From Microbispora corallina (GTDB taxonomy: Bacteria; Actinomycetota; Actinomycetes; Streptosporangiales; Streptosporangiaceae), in the NCBI RefSeq assembly GCF_016863035.1, contig NZ_BOOC01000020.1:40693-104692 (forward strand): a stretch of 64,000 bases of DNA, read 5' to 3'. Positions 17,233-25,900 of the stretch are shown piece by piece. The position numbers and the translations under genes were made by a program. The notes under the pieces were generated by a model. The model was not told the DNA's origin, made no database searches, and was given only the letters and a program-made list of their open reading frames with translations. Numbering within the stretch: the stretch's first letter is position 1; each line of letters opens with the position of its first letter.

Positions 17233-17829
17233 ATGCTCATCTGTACGGCTGCCGCCGCGCTCGCGGCGGCCCTCTTCGCCGGACCGCTCGGAGCCGCCGG
17301 CAACGGCCCCTCCGGCGACGCGTCCGGATCGCTCCCCCAGGACGCGGCGCCCTACTCCGAAACGCCGTACTCCGAGGCGCCCTACTCGGAAGACCCCTAC
17401 GCGCCCGCGGACCCCTCGGCCGCCGACCCGGGACCCGTCGACGCGCAGGCCGCCGATCCGGAACCGGTCAACGCCACGACCGGGACCCCTGAGATTTCGC
17501 AGCCGGCGGCCACCCAGGCGCCGCCCGCCACGACGACCTCCTACGTCCCGCGGCCCGCCGCCACCCCCAAGGTGATCCACAAGATCATCAAGGGGAAGAA
17601 CGGGATCCCGCACGAGATCCTGGTCGTCCCGATCCCCGCGGACCCGGGCCAGAAGGGGCCGGTCCCCGTCGCCATGCCCGACCTCGGCTATCAGGCGTTC
17701 CACTCGCGGTCGAAGCTCCGCCGTCCCGAGCACAAGGCGCGCAACGCGGGCAAGGGACATGGCAGGCGGACCAACCGGGGCAAGGCGCGCGACCGGGGCC
17801 GCGGCGCGGGCTCCCAGACGGACCTGTGA
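17233..17829 (+). CDS. secreted protein with PYSE repeats and basic tail
   Basis: 198 aa. The ATG at 17233 follows GGGGGAG and opens a signal peptide (MLICTAAAALAAALFAGPLGA). The mature N-terminus carries tandem PYSE-type repeats (PYSETPYSEAPYSEDPYAP), then an acidic Pro/Ala/Asp-rich region, then a short more ordered segment (KVIHKIIKGKNGIPHEILVVPIP, about 118-140), and a strongly basic tail of Arg/Lys/Gly. No known family. The acid-then-base layout suggests a wall-associated or nucleic-acid/polyanion-binding protein; this is inference. An in-frame ATG at 17182 would spoil the signal peptide. Confidence 0.6.
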   Translation: MLICTAAAALAAALFAGPLGAAGNGPSGDASGSLPQDAAPYSETPYSEAPYSEDPYAPADPSAADPGPVDAQAADPEPVNATTGTPEISQPAATQAPPATTTSYVPRPAATPKVIHKIIKGKNGIPHEILVVPIPADPGQKGPVPVAMPDLGYQAFHSRSKLRRPEHKARNAGKGHGRRTNRGKARDRGRGAGSQTDL

Positions 17830-17941
17830 CATCCGGGTTTTCCGCCATCGTGCTCTCCTGATCGGGAAATGCCGCTTATCTCCCGCCTCGCCGTGATCGT
17901 TGTGGGTAGCGTTGCGACGTCCTACGCAGGCGGGAGTGGAG

Positions 17942-19093
17942 ATGACGGCGATCCTGGACGCGTCGCGGCCGGTTCCCTTCGACGCGGCGTGCCCGCTCGT
18001 CGGGGTGGAGGAGGAGTACCTGCTCGTCGACCCGGTGACGCGGGAGGTGGCGCCCGGCGCCGCGGCGGTGGTCGAGCGCGCCGCCGCCGAGCTGGGCGGG
18101 CGGGCCGGCACCGAGATCACCCGCTTCCAGGTGGAGGCGAGGACCGACCCCTGCTCCCACGCGGCGGAGCTGGAGGCGCAACTGCGGGGGATGCGCGCGG
18201 TGGTGGCCGCCGCGGCCCGGGCCGAGGGGCTGGCCGCGGTGGCCTCCGGGACGCCCGTCCTCGGCGACGCGGTCCCGCCGCCCATCACCGACCACCCCCG
18301 GTACGGCGTGGGCATCGCGACCTACCGGGCGCTGCACGACGAGCAGAGCATCTGCGCGGGCCACGTCCACGTGCACCTGCCCGACCGGGAGCGGGCCGTG
18401 CTCGTCTCCAACCACCTGCGGCCGTGGCTGCCGGTGCTGATCGCGCTGACGGCCAACTCGCCGTTCTGGACCGGCCGGGACACCGGGTACGCGAGCTGGC
18501 GGACGCTGTGCTGGAACAAGTGGCCGGTGGCCGGCCCCCCGCCGTACTTCGCCTCGCTCGCGGACTACGAACGGCTGGTCGGCACGCTGACCGAGGCCGG
18601 GGTGCTGGTCGATCCGGGCACGATCTTCTGGGACGTGCGGCCCTCGTCCCGGCTCCCGACGATCGAGGTCCGGGTGACCGACGTCCCCGCGACGGCGGAG
18701 GAGTCCGTGCTGCTCGCCATGGTCGTGCGGGCGCTGGTCGTCACCGCGTCGCGGCGGGTGGAGCAGGGCGACCCCGGGCCGCTCCTGTCGGCCGAGCTGC
18801 TCCGCGTGGCGTACTGGCAGGCCGCCCGCGACGGCCTCGCCGGCGACGGCGTCGACCCGGCGACCGGGGAGCGACGGCCCGCAGGAGAGCTGGTCGCGGC
18901 CCTGCTGCGGCACATCACGCCCGCCCTCGAGGAGACGGGCGACCTGACGACGGTGTCCAGGCGGCTGGACCGGCTGCGCCGCACCGGCACGGGCGCCGAC
19001 CGGCAGCGGGCCGCGCACGCCCGGCGCGGCAGGCCCGCCGACGTGGTCGACCACCTCGTCGCACACCTGGTCGACGGCGTCCTGGAGGCGTGA
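17942..19093 (+). CDS. ybdK: YbdK-type carboxylate-amine ligase (glutamate-cysteine ligase 2 family)
   Basis: 383 aa from ATG 17942 (GGAGTGGAG upstream). The family opening VGVEEEYLLVDP (about residues 20-31) is followed by HVHVHL (about 140), NSPFWTGRDTGYASWRT, and the conserved DVRPS..PTIEVRV segment with EESVLLA. YbdK-like proteins catalyse weak gamma-glutamyl-cysteine ligation; in actinobacteria some paralogs (EgtA, MshC neighbours) act elsewhere, but none of those genes is here. The next gene is convergent, 11 bases away. Confidence 0.9.
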   Translation: MTAILDASRPVPFDAACPLVGVEEEYLLVDPVTREVAPGAAAVVERAAAELGGRAGTEITRFQVEARTDPCSHAAELEAQLRGMRAVVAAAARAEGLAAVASGTPVLGDAVPPPITDHPRYGVGIATYRALHDEQSICAGHVHVHLPDRERAVLVSNHLRPWLPVLIALTANSPFWTGRDTGYASWRTLCWNKWPVAGPPPYFASLADYERLVGTLTEAGVLVDPGTIFWDVRPSSRLPTIEVRVTDVPATAEESVLLAMVVRALVVTASRRVEQGDPGPLLSAELLRVAYWQAARDGLAGDGVDPATGERRPAGELVAALLRHITPALEETGDLTTVSRRLDRLRRTGTGADRQRAAHARRGRPADVVDHLVAHLVDGVLEA

Positions 19094-19104
19094 CCCCGGC
19101 GGGT

Positions 19105-20733
19105 CTACCCGACCAGCTCGGAGAGGAACGCGCGCAGCGGCTCGACGTGGCGGACCGGGTCGCGCCACTGGGCCAGCAGGTCCTCGAGCAGGTGCCGCTC
19201 CGCGACCTGCTCGCCTCCCCGCCAGGCTCGTACGACCGGGTGGAGGAACGCGCTCTCGTGGGCGCGCTCGGGGACCGGGTGGCGGCGGATGGCGAAGACG
19301 TCCGGGTGGTCCCGCCGGCCCCACCGCAGCGTCACCGTCAGGCAGAGCCCGTCGCCGCCGAACCGCTCGACCGCGTAGTCCTCCGGCAGGTCGGCGACGT
19401 GGCGGATCCGCGACCCGTCCACCACGTAGACGTCGCACAGGTACTCGAACTGCGTCCACAGCGCCGAGCTGTAGTTCACCCGCTCCAGGATGGTCGAGGT
19501 GAGCTGGTCGGCGTCGACCGGAAGCACCCGCTCCACCAGCGGGACCCCGTCGTACCGTTCGGCCAGCAGGGCGGCGAGCGTCCGCAGGTTGTAGCGGAAG
19601 CCGTCGATGAACGCCGACGAGGCGCGCTTGAAGTCCCGGGCCTGCATGAGCGTGCCCGCGAAGTAGAGCCCGTCGACGTTCGCCGACTGGAAGTCGGGGC
19701 GGATCGCGGGCATCCGGCCGTTCGGCGCGAGGGCGGGACGGCACGACTCGCCGAACACCCCGGTGTCCATGGTGAAGCCGGTGCAGCGGATCACCGCGTC
19801 GTACTCCAGGAGCGCCTGCTCGTCGTCGGCCAGCGTGTAGGTGATGGCCGCCTTGTAACGGTCGCCCTCCCGCCAGATGCGGTCGACCTGGCATTCGAGC
19901 ACGCCGTGCAGCGTCTTGAACCAGTAGCTGTCGAGCAGCGCGCCGTACTGGCCGCGCACGTGGCCCGGGTGCTTGCTCGTCCAGGCGAGCCGTACGGGAC
20001 TGGGGCTGGCGAGGTGGATGACGGCGGCGTGCCCGAGCAGGGCGTGCGCGGTCTCGAACGCCGAGTTGCCCTTGCCGATGACGAGGACCCGCTTGTCCGC
20101 GAACCGCGCGCCGTCCGGCGGCACGTCCTCGTAGCCGACGGCCAGCTCGATGCCGGGGATGTCCGGCACGTGCGGCCCGCCCCAGCCGGTCGCCACGATG
20201 ACGCAGTCGGCGCGGAACTCCTCGCCCGACGCGTGCACGACGAACCGCCCGTCCGCCTTCTCGATCCGTTCGACGGGGGTGGAGAACCGCACGTTCAGCC
20301 CGTGCCGCCGCCGGAAGTCGCCCAGATAGCGGACGAGGTCGTCGGCGTGCGGGAAGTACTCCTCCGAGTAGTGCGGGAACAGCAGCGAGGGATCGTCGTT
20401 GAGCAGGGAGTTCCAGTCCCAGCGCAGGGCGATCTCCGGGTCCTTCTCGCTGATGTGCACCTTGTTGAGCGAGATGAGCCTGCGGTGGCGCGGATAGCGC
20501 CGGAAGAAGGCGCCGGGGGCCGACTCGCGCTCCAGGACCAGGTAGTCGGCCCCGGCCCGGTGCAGGAAGTAGCCGAGCTGGAGGCCGCCCGGGCCCGCGC
20601 CGATGATCAGGTAGCGGTGGTCGCGCGCGTCGTTCCCGCCGCGTCCCTCCTGGTCGCCGGCCACGCCGTTCAGGAGGCGGTCGTCCTGGCCGGCGCCGCT
20701 CCCGTGCCGGTCGCCCGTCGCGGTCCCCCCCAC
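19105..20733 (-). CDS. FAD-dependent NAD(P)-binding oxidoreductase, FOXRED2-like
   Basis: 542 aa from GTG 20733; a GTG at 20664 would give 519 aa. A GXGXXG FAD motif IIGAGPGGLQLGYFL lies about 20-45 residues in. The second Rossmann motif is VIGKGNSAFETAHAL. Between them is LISLNKVHISEKDPEIALRWDWNSLL and YFPHADDLVRYL, as in FOXRED2-type flavoproteins and FMO relatives. An ATG motif VATGWGG and late IRCTGF/FAGTLMQ complete the two-dinucleotide-fold layout. Likely a monooxygenase or disulfide/quinone reductase. It starts five bases after the stop of the AhpD-like gene and is probably translated with it. AGGAGGG is present around 20640-20650 but no start codon follows it. Confidence 0.85.
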   Translation of the reverse strand: MGGTATGDRHGSGAGQDDRLLNGVAGDQEGRGGNDARDHRYLIIGAGPGGLQLGYFLHRAGADYLVLERESAPGAFFRRYPRHRRLISLNKVHISEKDPEIALRWDWNSLLNDDPSLLFPHYSEEYFPHADDLVRYLGDFRRRHGLNVRFSTPVERIEKADGRFVVHASGEEFRADCVIVATGWGGPHVPDIPGIELAVGYEDVPPDGARFADKRVLVIGKGNSAFETAHALLGHAAVIHLASPSPVRLAWTSKHPGHVRGQYGALLDSYWFKTLHGVLECQVDRIWREGDRYKAAITYTLADDEQALLEYDAVIRCTGFTMDTGVFGESCRPALAPNGRMPAIRPDFQSANVDGLYFAGTLMQARDFKRASSAFIDGFRYNLRTLAALLAERYDGVPLVERVLPVDADQLTSTILERVNYSSALWTQFEYLCDVYVVDGSRIRHVADLPEDYAVERFGGDGLCLTVTLRWGRRDHPDVFAIRRHPVPERAHESAFLHPVVRAWRGGEQVAERHLLEDLLAQWRDPVRHVEPLRAFLSELVG

Positions 20734-20738
20734 GCCCG

Positions 20739-21293
20739 TCAGCCCCGGAGCCCGGCCGGCACGTGCGCGTAGCCGGTCGTGACGATCTGCTCGGCCATCG
20801 CCGCGTACGCCTCCGGGTCGTCGGGTGCGGACGTGGCCAGGCCGTCGACGTACCGGTTGAACATGCAGAACGCGGCGGCGATGAGCACGGTGTCGTGGAC
20901 CTCCAGGTCGGTCGCGCCCTCGGCCCTGGCCGCCCGCACGTCCTCCTCGGTCACCTCCCGCCCGCCGCGCTGCACCTTGCCGGCGATCCGGAGCAGGGCC
21001 CGCAGCTTGGACGGCACCGGCGCGGCGTCCAGGTCGGCGCGTACCTGCTCGACCAGCGGCATGCCCTCGGGCAGCTGGGCGGCGGCGAAGGCGGCGTGGG
21101 AGGAGAAGCAGAACCGGCAGCTGTTCAGCGACGACACGTACGCCGCGATCAGCTCGCGCTCGCCTCGCGTCAGCGTGCTCTCCTGCCGCAGGAGCACCTC
21201 GGCCAGCGCGTTCAGCGGGCCGGCGGTCTCGGGCCGGAAGTCGAAGAGCCCGACGATCCCGGGCTGGTCGGTCGGCAGGCTGATGTGGGGCAT
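20739..21293 (-). CDS. AhpD-like carboxymuconolactone-decarboxylase-family protein (peroxidase-related), copy 1
   Basis: 184 aa. The redox centre is SCRFCFSSH (CxxC then His, about residues 58-66), as in AhpD alkylhydroperoxidases. Flanking helices (RGERELIAAYVSSLNSC; TDLEVHDTVLIAAAFCMFNRYVDGL) are typical of the peroxidase-related subgroup. Likely reduces peroxides using the dithiol. It is cotranscribed with the flavoprotein and may be reduced by it. Its paralog lies at 22051. Confidence 0.88.
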   Translation of the reverse strand: MPHISLPTDQPGIVGLFDFRPETAGPLNALAEVLLRQESTLTRGERELIAAYVSSLNSCRFCFSSHAAFAAAQLPEGMPLVEQVRADLDAAPVPSKLRALLRIAGKVQRGGREVTEEDVRAARAEGATDLEVHDTVLIAAAFCMFNRYVDGLATSAPDDPEAYAAMAEQIVTTGYAHVPAGLRG

Positions 21294-21463
21294 GGCACTC
21301 CATCGCGAGGACGAATCTGGGCGAGTCGGGATGAGCGTCGTGCGTACGGCCGTGCCGGGAAGAATGCACCCGACAAAGGCTCATGATCCGTACATTCCGG
21401 CTCGGCTGTCAACGCCCGATTTCGTCTGACCCGATATTCGCCACACCTGCGCACGTCACCGCA

Positions 21464-21474
21464 GCGGTAACCGC
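21464..21474. promoter_or_regulatory. operator-like palindrome in the divergent region
   Basis: GCGGTAACCGC is an 11-base palindrome in the 292-base gap between the AhpD-like gene (minus) and the SnoaL-like gene (plus). The same half-site (ACCGC) recurs just upstream at 21458-21462. The gap also has lower GC than the genes. It plausibly holds back-to-back promoters controlled by one regulator. Confidence 0.35.
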
Positions 21475-21585
21475 ACTATGGCCGTATGGTAAGTCCGCCC
21501 TCACTCCGTTGTCGCTAACACTGATCGGGGCATGGAGTCACTGAACCGCCCAAAATAGGCCAGCCTCACTACCCGGAGGTCGCTT

Positions 21586-21981
21586 ATGCCGGAAAACCCG
21601 AGCGTGACGATTGCGCGAGACTTCTACGACGCCCTGGCAAAGGGGGATCTCGATTCCATCCGCAGCGACCAGCTCGCCGACGACGTGGTCTTCCACGTTC
21701 CGGGACGCGGGTCGCTGGCCGCCGAATACCGCGGAAAGGACCAGGTGCTCGGATATCTTGGGCGGCTCGGCGAACTGACCGAAAACACCCTTCGTTTCGA
21801 GCCGGATTCGTTCCTCCTCGGTGAGGACACCGTCGCCGCCGTCATCCGCGTCCGGGGCGAGCGGGCCGGCCGCAGCCTGGACGACCGCGGCGTCCAGGTG
21901 TTCAAGATCGCGGATGGCAAGATCGCGGAGCGGTGGAGCTACCCGTACGACCCGTACGTCATCGACGAGTTCTTCGCCTGA
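21586..21981 (+). CDS. SnoaL-like / NTF2-like protein
   Basis: 131 aa with CGGAGGTCGCTT before the ATG. Single NTF2-like cone: RDFYDALAKGDLDSIR opens the fold, VVFHVPGRGSLAAEYRGKDQVLGYL matches the SnoaL core, and FKIADGKIAERWSYPYDPYVIDEFF closes it. Members are small-molecule isomerases, cyclases, or binding proteins. Codon usage at the start is a little less GC-rich than the neighbours (AAA, ATT codons). It lies between the two AhpD-like copies, divergent from copy 1. Confidence 0.88.
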   Translation: MPENPSVTIARDFYDALAKGDLDSIRSDQLADDVVFHVPGRGSLAAEYRGKDQVLGYLGRLGELTENTLRFEPDSFLLGEDTVAAVIRVRGERAGRSLDDRGVQVFKIADGKIAERWSYPYDPYVIDEFFA

Positions 21982-21997
21982 CCGCGGGCCCGCCGGG

Positions 21998-22032
21998 GGC
22001 GCCGGTCCCGGAGACCGCCCGGGACCGGCGCC
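21998..22032. terminator. strong bidirectional hairpin
   Basis: GGCGCCGGTCCCGG and CCGGGACCGGCGCC form a perfect 14-bp stem with a seven-base loop, between the convergent SnoaL-like gene and AhpD-like copy 2. Confidence 0.78.
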
Positions 22033-22050
22033 GCCGCGCGAGCCTCGCCG

Positions 22051-22737
22051 TCAGCCCTGGGCCAGCGCGTCGGCCAGGACCCGCACGTACCCGGTGGCCA
22101 GACGCGCCCGCTCCTCGTAGTGGACGGGATCGTCGGACGCGACCGTGGCCAGGCCGTCGACGTACCGGTTGAACATGCAGAACGCGGCCGCGATGAGCAC
22201 GGTGTCATGGATCTCCAGGTCGGTCGCGCCCTCGGCCCGCGCCTGCGCCACCTGCTCCTCGGTCACCTGCTTGCCGCCCTGCTGGACCGAGGCCGCGATG
22301 CGCAGCAGGGCCCTGAGCTTCGCCGGCACCGGGGCCGCGTCGAGGTCCTGGCGGACCTGCTCCACCAGCGACATCCCCTCGGGCAGTCGCGCGGCGGCGA
22401 AGGCCGCGTGCGTGAAGAAGCAGAAACGGCATTGGTTCAGCCCGGACACATAGGTGGCGATGAGTTCGCGTTCTCCCCGCGTGAGCGTGCTCTCCCCGCA
22501 CAACAGCACGTCGACCAACTGGTTCAGTGGCAGAGCCGTTTCCGGCCGGAATCGAAACAACCCCCGGATCCCCGGCTCGGCGGAACTCAACGTGATGTGC
22601 GGACGGGTGGCGCCACGGTGATTGGTCTCCCCTTTCACAGGCGGCGGCGGCCATTCCCTGACGGCGTCGGACAAAGGGGTGATGGACAGCTTGGCGGCCA
22701 CGTTCGGGCGTTCCGGCGCGGCGACGGCGCTCGTCAT
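22051..22737 (-). CDS. AhpD-like carboxymuconolactone-decarboxylase-family protein, copy 2
   Basis: 228 aa from ATG 22737 (GAGAGGGTAGGGAA upstream). It is a close paralog of the protein at 20739: the same layout with QCRFCFFTH redox motif and an almost identical TDLEIHDTVLIAAAFCMFNRYVDGL. It has about 50 extra N-terminal residues with no signal peptide. The DNA of the two genes is nearly identical over stretches of more than 40 bases, so the duplication is recent or under gene conversion. It is the last gene before the P-type ATPase and has its own promoter region. Confidence 0.88.
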   Translation of the reverse strand: MTSAVAAPERPNVAAKLSITPLSDAVREWPPPPVKGETNHRGATRPHITLSSAEPGIRGLFRFRPETALPLNQLVDVLLCGESTLTRGERELIATYVSGLNQCRFCFFTHAAFAAARLPEGMSLVEQVRQDLDAAPVPAKLRALLRIAASVQQGGKQVTEEQVAQARAEGATDLEIHDTVLIAAAFCMFNRYVDGLATVASDDPVHYEERARLATGYVRVLADALAQG

Positions 22738-22852
22738 TTCCCTACCCTCTCCTCGGATTCGGTGATCGGCTCTCGCACCACCAACTGTGCGGCGCGGCCA
22801 CACCCCGAACCAGAAGAATGGCGGTCAGCAAGCTGCCCGCGCCTGCCATTTT

Positions 22853-22876
22853 CCTGTCAATTCAATCCTTGACAGG
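22853..22876. repeat. inverted repeat with TTGACA in both arms
   Basis: CCTGTCAA and TTGACAGG form a perfect 8-bp inverted repeat with an eight-base spacer. Each arm reads TTGACA on one strand. It is between the end of the P-type ATPase gene and the start of AhpD-like copy 2. It may be a weak terminator for the ATPase, a -35/operator element for copy 2, or both. Confidence 0.45.
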
Positions 22877-22903
22877 AGTTTCGGCATGAGTATTTCCCGA
22901 CGC

Positions 22904-25900
22904 TCACGCGGGAACGAGGTCGGGCGCCGGGTGCGCGTGGTGGGCGTGGGCGTCCCGCTCCCTGGCCGCCTGGGCCGTCACCGCCTCCCGCGACCACCGC
23001 TGCGCCAGCACCCCGCCCAGGGTCGCGGCCGCCGCGCTGCCGAGGCCGATCGTCCAGCCGACCGGCCCGAGCGGCCGGCAGCCGAAGAACGTGCTGACGC
23101 CCGGGACGGTGACGATGAGGCCGAGCACGGCGAGCGAGGCAAGCGCGGCGAGCACCACGACCCTGTCGCGCCCGCCGCCCGCGATCGTCTGCATGAGCTG
23201 CGCCCCCACGAGCGCGACCAGCCCGATCGTGTCGGCCCGCCCGCGGGTGCCGCCCACCCGGCCGAGCAGCCATCCCGCGGTCGCCGCCGCCGCGGTCACG
23301 GCGGCGCGCAGGTAGATGTCCCTGGTGAGGGAGGCGCCCAGCGAGGCCTCCGGACCCTCGGCGAGCAGCTTCTCGGGATCGGTCGAGGCGGGCGGCCGTA
23401 CGGCGACGGCCATCGCCGGCACCATGTCGGTCAGCAGGTTGACCAGCAGGAGCTGGCGGGCGTTGAGCGCGCTGCCGCCCGCGAGCAGGTTCGTCCCCAC
23501 CGTGAAGGCGATCTCGCCGATGTTGCCGCCGAGCAGGATGCTCAGCGAGTCGCGGACCGAGCTCCACATGGCCCGGCCCTCGACGATGGCGTCCACGATC
23601 GTCTCGATCCGGTCGTCGGTCACCACCAGGTCGGCGGCGGCCCGGGCGGCCGGGGTCGCCCGCGTGCCGAGCGCGATGCCGACGTCCGCGGTCCGGATGG
23701 CGGGCGCGTCGTTCGCGCCGTCGCCCGTGACGGCCACGACCTCCCCGGCCCCGCGCAGGCAGGTGACGATGCGGGCCTTGTGCGCCGGGGTCGCCCGGGC
23801 GAAGACCGCCACGTCGGGCAGCACCTTGGTCAGCGTCTCGTCGTCCATCGCGTCGATCTCCGGGCCGGTCATGACCCGCTGCCCGTTCAGCGCGTTCAGC
23901 TCGACGGCGATCGCCTCGGCGGTGCTCGGGTGGTCGCCCGTCACCATGACGATGCGGACGCCCGCCCGCATCAGCCGGTCGACGCTCTCCGCGGCCGTCG
24001 ACCGCACCGGGTCCGCCAGGCCGAGGAACCCCAGGAAGCACAGCTCGTCGATGCGCGACTCGTCGAGGTCGCGGCGGTCGGACGCCGGGCGCTGCGCCAC
24101 GGCCAGCACCCGGTAGCCCTGCCGGGCGAGCCGGTCCACCTCGCGTTCGAGCTCGGCCCGGGCCGCGTCGTCCAGGGGGACCGGGCCGTCCTCCCGCTGC
24201 ACGGTGCGGCAGTGGGTCAGCACGATCTCGGGTGCGCCCTTCACGCTCAGCAGCTGCCCCTGCTCGGTGTGGCCGAGGACGGCGTGGTAACCGCGTCCCG
24301 GCTCGAACGGCATCTCGTCGACCCGCTCCCAGGTCTCCAGGCCCTCCTGCGGGGTGACGCCGATCCGGTGGGCGCCGTCGAGCACGGCCCGGTCGGTCGG
24401 GTGGGCGATGACCCTGCCGCCGCCGTACTTGGGGCTCGCCCGCACGGCGGCCGCCAGGATGCGGCGCAGGTGCTCGGTCGGCTCCTCCACGGTGCGGCCC
24501 CCGCGGCCGTCCGACAGGTACCGCAGGCTGATGTGCCCCTCGGTCAGGGTGCCGGTCTTGTCGAAGCACAGCACGTTGACCCGGCCGAGCGCCTCGATCG
24601 TGGACGGGTTGCGCACCAGTGCCGCCCGCCGCGACAGCCGCCGCGCCGCGGCGAGCTCCGCGACCGTCGCCACGAACGGCAGGCCCTCGGGGACGGCGGC
24701 CACGGTGAGGCTGACGGCGGGTGTGAGCGCCGTGGCCAGAGGTCTGCCCCGCAGCAGGTCGGTGATCAGCAGCAGGGCGCCCGCGCCGATGGAGATCGGC
24801 AGGATGCGGCGGCTCAGCTCGCGCAGCCGCAGCTCGACCCCGGTGGGCGGGCTGGGTTCCGCCGCGAGGCGGGCGCTGCGCCCCGACTCGGTCAGGTCGC
24901 CCGTCGCGACGACCACCGCCTGCCCGCTCCCGGCCGCGACCGTGGTGCCCTGGTAGACCATCGAGGTGCGGTCCGCGATGGCCGCCGCGACGGTCGGCGC
25001 AGCCGTCTTCGTGACCAGCTGCGACTCGCCCGTGAGCGTCGACTCGTCGAGCTCCAGGCCCACCGCCTTGATGACCCGGGCGTCGGCCGGCACGGCGTCG
25101 CCCGCCCGCAGCTCGATGACGTCGCCGGGCGCGAGCTGCTCCTTCGTCGCCTCCACCGTGCCGTCCGGGCGGCGCAGCCGTACGAGGACCTCGGTCGACT
25201 CGGTCAGGCGCATCAAGGCCTGGTCGGCCTTGAACCGCTGCACTCCGCCGAGGAACGCGTTGATCACCATGACTCCGCTGATCAGCACGGCGTCGAGCGC
25301 AGAGCCGACCAGCGCGGAGATCCCGGCGCCCGCGGCGAGGGCCGGGGTGAGCGGGTTGGCCAGCTCCTCGACCGTCGTGCGGGCCAGCGAGTGCGGCCCC
25401 TCGGCCTCCTCCTGGACGAGCTCGCCGCGCCGCTTCTCGGCCTCGTCCGCGTTGAGCCCGTGAGGCGAGGAGCCGAGCCGCGACAGCACCTCCTTGGCCG
25501 ACATGGCGTGCCAGGGCGTGGGGTCGGCGCGGACCGGCGACGGCCGGCGGGCGAGGCCGCGCGCCGACCACTCGCCGAACGCGATGGCGCCGAGCGCCAC
25601 GGTGGCGCTCACCCACTGAACCCGCCGCAGCGCCGTCCGCTCCGGCCCGGCGAACGCCATGAGGGCGCCGACGATCGCGCCGATGGCGCCGAGCCGCACC
25701 CCGTTCCTGCTCGTGTTCACCGCCAGGGGCAGGCAGCTGAGGAACAGGTGCACGCCGTGCAGCGGCCCGGCGACGTCCGCGTCCCACGGCACCAGGCCCT
25801 CGGCGTCCATCACCCCGACGCCGATGTCCGCCTGGGCCAGGCCGTGCCGGCCGCGCCGCGACACGAGGACCACGGCGTGGCCCTCCTCCTGGAGCTCGTA

